From CAWKEY01 sp963848675 (GTDB lineage: Bacteria; Pseudomonadota; Gammaproteobacteria; Methylococcales; Methylomonadaceae): a DNA stretch of 19,230 nt. Both the position numbers and the translations under genes were made by a program. Below, piece after piece: positions 13,723 through 19,230 of the stretch (its first letter is position 1; each line of letters opens with the position of its first letter). The stretch lies in assembly GCA_963848675.1 (NCBI GenBank), contig CAWKEY010000050.1, positions 1 through 19,230 of the forward strand, given 5' to 3'. The notes under the pieces are model-generated. The model was not told the origin of the DNA. It was given only the letters and a program-made list of their open reading frames with translations, and searched no databases.

Positions 13723-14542
13723 GGCAAGAGTGGAACAATTGATTCCAGAGCGGAAAAGGCATTCAACAAAGGACTATAAACGCAAGCCAGGTGGAGGCAG
13801 AAAAGCCCAAAACCCGCGAAAAGTATTTGAGGGGATTCTTTATGTTTTGCGCACAGGTTGTCAATGGAAAGCCCTGCCTAAAAGTGACTATGGTAGTGCC
13901 AGTGCTGTTCACAGGTATTTCCTGGAATGGCAGGCATCAGGCATGTTTGAAAAGTTATGGCGTGCCAGCTTATTGGAATATGACGAACTGGAAGGCATTG
14001 CCTGGGAATGGCAAAGCCTTGATGGGGCAATGGTTAAGGCGCCGTTAGCACTGGAATCGGTGGGCAGAAACCCTACCGACCGAGGTAAAAACGGTAGTAA
14101 AAGAAGCCTGTTAACCGATGAAAAGGGATTGCCCTTAGCCCTCGTGATCAGTGGTGCGAACACCCATGATGTCAAGTTACTGGCTGATACCCTGGATGGG
14201 ATTATTATCGAGCGTCCTGACCCGGACACTCTCAAACAAAACCTTTGCCTGGATGCTGGCTATGTGGGCGAGCCGGCTCGGCGCGAGATTGAGGAAAGAA
14301 GCTATATCCCTCATGTCAGGCCACGAGGTGAGGAAATTGCAGAAAAAGACAAAAACCCTGATTTCAAGGCTAGACGGTGGGTGGTTGAAGTTTGTCATTC
14401 GTGGTTTAACCGGTTCAGAAAACTCTTGGTGCGCTATGAAAAAATGGACCGTAGCTACCTCGGCTTACTTATGCTGGCTGCTTCTATTATCGCCTTACGT
14501 AAAATACGGCCAAAAAATCAAGTAAATATTATTTATGGATAA
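13682..14542 (+). CDS. IS5-family (IS1031/IS427-like) transposase with IS-derived start
   Basis: From about residue 13 this is a DUF4096-type IS5 transposase: ARVEQLIPERKRHS, GGGRKAQNPRKVFEGILYVLRTGCQWKALP, then the core with the first Asp in WQSLDGAMVKAP, the second in CLDAGYVGEPAR and the Glu in RWVVEVCHSWFNRFRKLLVRYEK. Its own first codons are missing. The ATG used here, the GGAG before it and about 13 codons lie inside the right end of the IS903-type element, so the frame is a chimera that happens to be open. The catalytic residues are all present; whether the hybrid works is unclear. The right end of this IS is probably at GGATAAGCTC just after the stop. Confidence 0.82.
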   Translation: MGLCGQNLNYSTKPARVEQLIPERKRHSTKDYKRKPGGGRKAQNPRKVFEGILYVLRTGCQWKALPKSDYGSASAVHRYFLEWQASGMFEKLWRASLLEYDELEGIAWEWQSLDGAMVKAPLALESVGRNPTDRGKNGSKRSLLTDEKGLPLALVISGANTHDVKLLADTLDGIIIERPDPDTLKQNLCLDAGYVGEPARREIEERSYIPHVRPRGEEIAEKDKNPDFKARRWVVEVCHSWFNRFRKLLVRYEKMDRSYLGLLMLAASIIALRKIRPKNQVNIIYG

Positions 14543-14704
14543 GCTCTAAGTGTGATCGTCGGCTTAGGGTCGATTTTGACGATCAAGCAACCGTCATTTT
14601 GCTCATTCTGAGTGGCTGCCTTGAGTTTTTTCAGGTGGCAGGTTTGTATCGTAATCGGTGGCTATTTTCACTGCTTAGGTGATTTCCAGAAATTAATTTA
14701 CCCA
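14543..14704. other. Short non-coding stretch between two IS relics
   Basis: No gene is seen. TGATCGTC (14553-14560) and GACGATCA (14578-14585) form 8-bp inverted arms with an 17-base loop and no T-run. The segment 14659-14686 (GGCTATTTTCACTGCTTAGG onward) resembles an ISAzo13-type terminus, which would close the transposase fragment to its right. Confidence 0.45.
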
Positions 14705-15253
14705 TCAGGCGGGCCGAATCAGGATATCCCATTTGGGCAGTATTGGGTTACGTTCCAGTCTTGCTTCAATCGCCTGCATGGCCACCTTGGACAATGAAAC
14801 CCCTTTTTGATAAACCGTCTTGCTGAGGCTTACCACCGGCTGTATCCCTTTCCAGGTCATGCTTTTTGCCCATTCCAACATCGTTTCGACTGTCACCAGC
14901 TTGGCTACATTCAAGTGCTGCTCCAAAATGCCCCAGCAGCGCTCAATCGGATTGTACTTGCTGTGGTAAGGAGGAAAGTACAGCAGTTGGACGATTTTTC
15001 TAGAATGGTCGACGAATTCCACAATGCGCTTAAGGAACTGCGTGCGCACACCACTGCTCTCCGGGCCGTTGTCGACCTTGATCTGGATATGTGCGATAGT
15101 AGCCCCTTCGTGCGCTGGGGTACTCTCCCACCAGCCCATCAAGCTATCCGCGATAAATTCGCTTGTCTTGAAGGAACTTCCAAAAGTCAGATATAACGCC
15201 CCTTCGTCCTCGTCTACGATGCCAAACGGGACATATTTTTCCTCACAACCCAT
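14705..15253 (-). pseudogene. ISAzo13-family transposase, C-terminal fragment
   Basis: About 182 residues of an ISAzo13-type DDE transposase. Visible are FGSSFKTSEFIADSLMGWW, IQIKVDNGPESSG with a catalytic Asp, the LYFPPYHSKYNPIERCWGIL block with the catalytic Glu, and the family tail WAKSMTWKGIQPVVSLSKTVYQKGVSLSK ending ERNPILPKWDILIRP. The N-terminal half of the usual ~400-residue protein is missing, and sequence upstream belongs to another gene (15372). The ATG at 15253 is only the first in frame after the break. It cannot be active. Confidence 0.85.
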
Positions 15254-15372
15254 GTCTTGATCAGCGGCACGCGAGTCACCGCGCGTCTTCCCAGCTCGCC
15301 GCCGATGACCTCCGCAAGAATGGCTGCCACATGCTCGGGATCCCGGGCGGCGATGGAGAAGTGATGGATCAT
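15214..15372 (-). pseudogene. VOC/glyoxalase-like protein, N-terminal stub
   Basis: The start MIHHFSIAARDPEHVAAILAEVIGGELGR looks like the first strand and helix of a VOC (glyoxalase/dioxygenase superfamily) protein. AGGAG stands 7 bases before ATG 15372, so the start is real. After about 28 residues the frame runs into the ISAzo13 fragment in the wrong frame and ends at 15214. The break lies between roughly 15250 and 15290. The rest of the gene is not in the window, and the substrate cannot be guessed. Confidence 0.6.
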
Positions 15373-15433
15373 GGTTTGCTCCTTTGCTCGACGGTTAAGC
15401 ATAAAGACGCAGTTCAGTCCGGGTAAATCGTTA

Positions 15434-15649
15434 CTAGAAATAATGCCGACCTTGCTCTCGGTCTAGGAAGAACCGGCTTTGCCCGCCATCGCTTGGATCC
15501 CGAACACGGTAGCCTTGGCGTTCGGCCAGCTTTACGGCTCGCCCCAGGGTTTCGGTTGTGCCAATAGCATGTTCGGGGCCGTAACCCCCATCGTCGGCCA
15601 CGGTGACGACATTGACCGGATAGTATTGCGTGATCCCGCATTTTGCCAT
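15434..15649 (-). CDS. Small hypothetical protein (71 aa)
   Basis: I do not recognise this family. The 71 residues are soluble and regular: MAKCGITQYYPVNVVTVADD, GGYGPEHAIGTTETLGRAV, KLAERQGYRVRDPSDGGQSRFFLDREQG. A weak GAAGAG lies upstream of the ATG. It is 61 bp upstream of the truncated VOC-like gene on the same strand, so the two may have been an operon. The amino-acid composition is protein-like, which favours a real gene, but overlapping open frames on the plus strand keep the call uncertain. Confidence 0.5.
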   Translation of the reverse strand: MAKCGITQYYPVNVVTVADDGGYGPEHAIGTTETLGRAVKLAERQGYRVRDPSDGGQSRFFLDREQGRHYF

Positions 15650-16044
15650 GGTGGGTTATCACTCTTCAATGGTATATGGATTCGACAAGAATTACCTCCT
15701 CAGTGGGAATGGGTGGCTTGGGGAAATCATTGTTTCTGTGATCAGTTTAGAGCGGACTGTTGCGCCGACAGTCGACTCCTAGGTGTAAATCAGCGTCGAA
15801 GTTTTTCCAGTTTCAACACGGTAATTTTCCAGGCGACCCGCATGGCAACACCGATGTATCGATGTCTTGGGTATATGCGCCCTTTAAACAAAGGTGTTGA
15901 AAGCTGGTAGTATCTAGATGCTGATTAATAGCAGCGGTCATGGTGCGGTTCTCAATTCAGCTTTGCTATGCTTAGACCTGGTCATGTTTTTGCGTCCAAT
16001 ACTTTTTTCTCTATGAACTATCGGAACCCGGAAGATATGGTGGG
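15650..16044. other. Intergenic stretch without recognisable content
   Basis: No convincing gene, terminator or repeat is visible in these ~395 bases. A plus-strand frame crosses part of it (ending 15910) but is not protein-like. It may contain the promoter of the small minus-strand gene ending at 15434. Confidence 0.4.
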
Positions 16045-16938
16045 TCAAATTTCGCCAGTGGTTCGCAGAAAATTGACCATCAGCGCATTGACTTGGTCGG
16101 GAACCTCGACTTGCACCCAATGGCTTGCGTCGGGAATCCGTTCGAGTTGGAGCTTGGGAACCCAAGGTTTTAGTTCTTCGGTCAGGCGGATGCCCAAATA
16201 GCGATCCTGCTCGCCCCAGATCAACAGCGTGGGCACGTCGATCCGCATGATGGATCGTTTGAATGTTACGGGATTGAGCCGAAACAGCGCACGGTAGTAG
16301 TTGATTGCTGCCGAGAGCGCCCCGGGTTGGGCGATGGCTTGCTTGTAGTGCCCTATGGTCACTGCGTCAAACGTTCCAGGATGTACTGGGTCGATGCGCA
16401 AGGTGCGCTCCAACCCGGCAAAATCGCCCGACCGGATGAGCATTTCCGGCAACCAGGGCAACTGGAACAAGAACATGTACCAGGATTTGCGCAATTGGGA
16501 AAAGGTCGTTATTTCTTCGAGGAAACGTTGGGGATGGGGGGCGTTGAGGACAATCAGCTTTTCCACCGCCTGCGGATGGCGCATGGCAAAGTTCCAGGCG
16601 ACCGCCCCGCCCCAGTCATGCCCCACAACCACGGCGCTTTGCTCGCCTGCGTGGTGGATTATGCCCCGCACATCGTCAAGCAGGGCTTCCAGCCGGTAAT
16701 GCCTGACCCCTTTCGGTTTGTCCGAGACATTGTAGCCGCGTTGGTCAAGGGCAATCACGCGATAACCGGCGGCGGCGAGCACCGGTATTTGATAGCGCCA
16801 CGCGTACCAGAATTCTGGAAAACCGTGCAGCAGAATCACCAGCGGACCGCTACCACACTCCACATAATGTAGGCGCACACCGTTAACAACGGCATTGCGG
16901 TAAAACCAGTCTTCCGATCCTATTGACCCCGAATCCAT
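16045..16938 (-). CDS. Epoxide-hydrolase-like alpha/beta hydrolase
   Basis: A 297-residue cytoplasmic alpha/beta-hydrolase. The oxyanion motif HGFPEFWYAWRYQIP (38-52) and the WGHDWGG-type elbow VVGHDWGGAVAWNFA, with nucleophile Asp108, are those of soluble epoxide hydrolases and haloalkane dehalogenases. The acid is probably Asp245 (WGEQDRYLG) and the base His273 (PDASHWVQ). Cap-domain tyrosines (SWYMFLFQ, NYYRALFR) favour an epoxide hydrolase. The partner substrate is unknown. GGGGGAT precedes the ATG. The gene stands alone and diverges from the GyrI-like gene at 17340. Length is normal and no damage is visible, so it is probably host rather than IS cargo. Confidence 0.87.
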   Translation of the reverse strand: MDSGSIGSEDWFYRNAVVNGVRLHYVECGSGPLVILLHGFPEFWYAWRYQIPVLAAAGYRVIALDQRGYNVSDKPKGVRHYRLEALLDDVRGIIHHAGEQSAVVVGHDWGGAVAWNFAMRHPQAVEKLIVLNAPHPQRFLEEITTFSQLRKSWYMFLFQLPWLPEMLIRSGDFAGLERTLRIDPVHPGTFDAVTIGHYKQAIAQPGALSAAINYYRALFRLNPVTFKRSIMRIDVPTLLIWGEQDRYLGIRLTEELKPWVPKLQLERIPDASHWVQVEVPDQVNALMVNFLRTTGEI

Positions 16939-17339
16939 AGGAATCCCCCATATTCAATACTAAAGTGCCTGCCATAAAGGTAGCCATTTTGTTTTTCGTG
17001 CCAGCAAAGCGTTCTTTGTGCGATCTAAAATCATTTGACGCCCTATCTGTGTAAAACCGCTTCCAAATTTTACCAATTCCAGCATATGTTTTTACTAGTG
17101 TGCAAATAGATTACTTGAGAAAACAATACCATAGAAATTCATCATGAAACAATTTCAATGCCGTTTGACAAAATTAAGTCTTCTCAAAGCCCCGTTAGCC
17201 GCTTTGTGTCCTCGGGGCTTTTTTCAATCCTTTATCATGGAGTCAATGTTACAGCTGTAGTAGGCCTCAGAATAATAAACGTTGTCATTCAATTTGCGTG
17301 ATGGCACGATACCGACACTCATTTTTGGAGGTTAGTTAC
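16939..17339. other. Divergent intergenic region
   Basis: About 400 bases between the hydrolase (minus) and the GyrI-like gene (plus). The only clear structure is the plus-strand terminator at 17186-17224. A short frame of ~35 codons from 17144 runs through that hairpin but lacks a ribosome binding site. Promoters for the two flanking genes must lie here but I cannot place them. Confidence 0.5.
17186..17224 (+). terminator. Rho-independent terminator with no gene upstream
   Basis: AAAGCCCCG (17186-17194) and CGGGGCTTT (17213-17221) form a perfect 9-bp G+C-rich stem, followed by T's to 17224. The orientation ends plus-strand transcription, yet no plus-strand gene lies in the 250 bases before it. 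It could end a small RNA or act as an attenuator for the gene at 17340. Confidence 0.75.
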
Positions 17340-17804
17340 ATGCTTGATACACCACAATTCATTCAAACAGACGAACAGCTAACCGCAGTCATTCATCTCA
17401 TTATCCCCCGTGCTGAAATCAGCCATGTCATGGGGCCTGCCATTGCTGAAATAATGTCCACCATTGCCGCCCAGGGTGTCGCTCTCGACGGCCCGTGCTT
17501 TTCTTACCACCAAAAAAAGCCATCCGATACTTTTGATTTCGAGGTGGGTTTTCCGGTTAGTAGACCAATCACTCCCGCCGGTCGCGTGAAGATGAGCAAA
17601 TTGCCTGCCGCAAAAATTTTCCGCACTACCTATCGGGGTGGATATGAAGGGCTTGGTGCAGCCTGGGGTGAGTTTTGCGTATGGATTGAAACTGAGGGGC
17701 TCAATGCGCAAGACAGTTTATGGGAATGCTATCTGTCAGGCCCCGAGTCCAGCCCTGACCCCGATAAATGGCGAACTGAACTGAATCGCCCATTGACTTT
17801 ATAA
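17340..17804 (+). CDS. GyrI-like effector-binding domain protein
   Basis: The 154-residue protein is a single GyrI-like/AraC effector-binding domain. It has the strand IHLIIPRAEISHVMGPAIAEIMSTIAAQG, FSYHQKKPSDTFDFEVGFPVSRPI, the KMSKLPAAKIFRTTYRGGYEGLGAAW repeat half with its conserved tyrosine and glycines, and the closing WECYLSGPESSPDPDKWRTEL, where the acidic Glu of the pocket is expected. Such stand-alone domains bind small hydrophobic molecules; some are hydrolases. ATG 17340 has GGAGG 8 bases upstream, so it is chosen over an ATG at 17298 with no such site. It follows the lone terminator at 17186. Confidence 0.82.
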   Translation: MLDTPQFIQTDEQLTAVIHLIIPRAEISHVMGPAIAEIMSTIAAQGVALDGPCFSYHQKKPSDTFDFEVGFPVSRPITPAGRVKMSKLPAAKIFRTTYRGGYEGLGAAWGEFCVWIETEGLNAQDSLWECYLSGPESSPDPDKWRTELNRPLTL

Positions 17805-18119
17805 AGGTTCCGGTGACTCCTCAACTTAATTCGTTGAATGTCTGATGCGAAGAAATCTATAGGGCCGGATGGGATCGAAAGTCGATATTGCCACGTATCC
17901 AATACCCGATACTAACACCCCGACCACAATACTTTGGAGATCACGTCCAGTGTAACTGATCATCTTGGCTTGCGGATTTCAGTTAATGAGATAGTAAGTC
18001 GTGTTTACCTTTCTAAGGGCTTAGGTAACAAATAGTATTTATCGGGGTTACACTCCATATTGACGCTGCAGTCTGGTTGTTTTACGGTACAACGTTTAAT
18101 GGGAAAGAGGGGGGTTGTC
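17805..18119. other. Intergenic stretch before the DUF885 gene
   Basis: No gene is seen in these ~315 bases. There is no convincing terminator after the GyrI-like gene. GTTG-N10-CAAC near 18077-18094 is a small dyad of unknown use. AGAGGGG just before 18120 is the ribosome binding site of the next gene. Confidence 0.4.
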
Positions 18120-19230
18120 ATGACACGCACCATGCGTTCTCAAGTAGCACGAACACTTTCATTTTGCCTTGTACTGGTACTGCTGCTGTTGACGGGGCAG
18201 CCACTCTCAGCAAAGCCCAAGCTACCGGCATGGGATGTCTTTGCCGGTCAATTTATCGAATGTTACTTGAAGATGCATCCTCCCTTTGCGGCGAATGCCG
18301 GTCGACATGAATTCGATGGCAAACTGCCCGACTGGAGCCCTGCCGGTTTGAGCAAACAAAAACAGTGGCTTGAATCTGAACGACAATTGGCTATCCAGTA
18401 CCCTGATTCTGCACTGAAAGCATCCGAACATTTCGAGCAGCAATACCTACTCGGAGTGATCGACACGGACTTGTTCTGGCTGCAATCCGCTCAGGCGCCC
18501 TACAAGAATCCTCTGTTCTATTCCCAATCCCTGGATCCCAATCTCTATGTAAGCCGTCCCTATGCGCCAATCGAGCAGCGACTGCGCGCCTTTATCGAAT
18601 ACGCCCGAAATATTCCCAAGTCGACTGAGCAAATCCGCGCCAATCTGCGGCCTCCCTTTCCACGTACCTATATCAACCTCGGCAAAACGGTGTTTGGAGG
18701 ACTCGCGAAATTTTACCAAAACGATGCCAAGGCAGCCTTTGCTACGGTGAGCGATCCACAATTACAAAAGCAGTTCGATGCCGTAGTTCCAATAGCGGCC
18801 AAGTCGATGCAGGGGCTGTCTGATTGGTTGGAGCGCCAACGCGGCAACGCAACCGATGATTTTGCCTTGGGTGCCGCGCGTTTCCAGGAAATGCTCAAGG
18901 CAACGGAAGGTGTCAATCTGCCTTTGGATGTCCTGGAAAAAGCCGGGCATGATGATCTTCAACGCAATCTCGCCGCACTCAAGGAAGAATGCAAACACTA
19001 TGCCCCGGATGCTTCGGTCCAGTCCTGCGTGGAGAAAGTCGAAGCCCAGAAACCTCCAGAAGGTGCAGTTGCTGGGGCTCGTCAGCAACTATTAACATTG
19101 AGGGCGTTCGTGGCCGAGAAGAGTTTCGTATCGATCCCCAGTCAAGAGGAAGCTACCGTGGCGGAATCACCGCCCTTCAACCGCTGGAATTTAGCCTACA
19201 TCGATATTCCCGGTCCTTACGAACACGGAC
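18120..19230 (+). CDS. Secreted DUF885 family protein, 5' part
   Basis: About 370 residues of an open frame that runs off the right edge. A signal peptide opens it: positively charged MTRTMRSQVARTLS, a hydrophobic core FCLVLVLLLLTG and a QPLSAK cleavage area. The mature part has the DUF885 opening WDVFAGQFIECYLKMHPPFAANAGRHEFDG, then DWSPAGLSKQKQWL, NPLFYSQSLDPNLYVSRPYAP and RLRAFIEYARNIP, all typical. DUF885 proteins are suspected metallopeptidases with a later HExxH-type motif, which would be outside the window. AGAGGGG precedes the ATG. The gene appears intact and host-like in codon use. Confidence 0.85.
   Translation, partial: MTRTMRSQVARTLSFCLVLVLLLLTGQPLSAKPKLPAWDVFAGQFIECYLKMHPPFAANAGRHEFDGKLPDWSPAGLSKQKQWLESERQLAIQYPDSALKASEHFEQQYLLGVIDTDLFWLQSAQAPYKNPLFYSQSLDPNLYVSRPYAPIEQRLRAFIEYARNIPKSTEQIRANLRPPFPRTYINLGKTVFGGLAKFYQNDAKAAFATVSDPQLQKQFDAVVPIAAKSMQGLSDWLERQRGNATDDFALGAARFQEMLKATEGVNLPLDVLEKAGHDDLQRNLAALKEECKHYAPDASVQSCVEKVEAQKPPEGAVAGARQQLLTLRAFVAEKSFVSIPSQEEATVAESPPFNRWNLAYIDIPGPYEHG

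Noticed and set aside
15479..15910. Plus-strand reading frame of 143 codons
   Set aside because: Its first part is antisense to the 71-residue gene and the rest is not protein-like; no ribosome binding site was seen.
16327..16872. Long plus-strand reading frame
   Set aside because: It is the antisense of the epoxide-hydrolase-like gene and has no family resemblance.
17144..17260. Short frame of about 35 codons through the terminator
   Set aside because: It crosses the terminator hairpin and has no ribosome binding site; structure explains the sequence better.

Overview
The window looks like accessory DNA of a gammaproteobacterium, mosaic and heavily worked over by mobile elements. It carries a Tn5053/Tn402-type transposon, mercury-resistance genes, two toxin-antitoxin pairs, two group II intron remnants and at least five insertion-sequence relics. 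Genome-like single genes appear only in the right-hand 4 kb. The host is a guess from gene style (an environmental Gammaproteobacterium, perhaps a methylotroph); no rRNA or other taxonomic marker is present.

Left part, 1-2966: an IS630-family element running off the left edge has inserted into an IS66-like transposase gene. Next, on the minus strand, come a ParE/RelE toxin with its ribbon-helix-helix antitoxin, a small WGR-domain protein, and a serine resolvase missing its N-terminus. This resembles a plasmid stability module.

2961-7743: a structurally complete Tn5053/Tn402-family transposon (tniA, tniB, tniQ, a candidate res site and tniR, all minus strand) with near-identical outer ends at both sides and no cargo. 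It abuts the truncated resolvase gene on the left. On the right, 13 bp beyond its end, lies a second, diverged copy of a Tni-type end, which heads a mercury cluster: merR, merT, merP and a CopZ-like Fe-S/zinc-binding protein. There is no merA. merR has an in-frame amber stop and merP has an in-frame opal stop inside its signal peptide, so the cluster is decaying or altered.

9683-10960: a set of degenerate repeats built on GGAACCACATTAGCTGAGAA, a tacA/tacT-type (DUF1778/GNAT) toxin-antitoxin operon with a recognisable promoter-operator, and paired GTTCGA/TCGAAC palindromes.

10995-15372: a pile-up of retroelements and IS copies. The 3' part of one group II intron lies inside the reverse-transcriptase gene of a second, exactly where the YADD motif should be (a twintron-like arrangement). 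It is cut by an IS903-type IS5 element, which in turn has replaced the start of another IS5-type transposase. After that comes the 3' part of an ISAzo13-family transposase, which cuts off a VOC-family-like gene.

15434-19230: calmer DNA with a small unknown protein, an epoxide-hydrolase-like alpha/beta hydrolase, an isolated plus-strand terminator in a divergent intergenic region, a GyrI-like domain protein, and the start of a secreted DUF885 protein that runs off the right edge.
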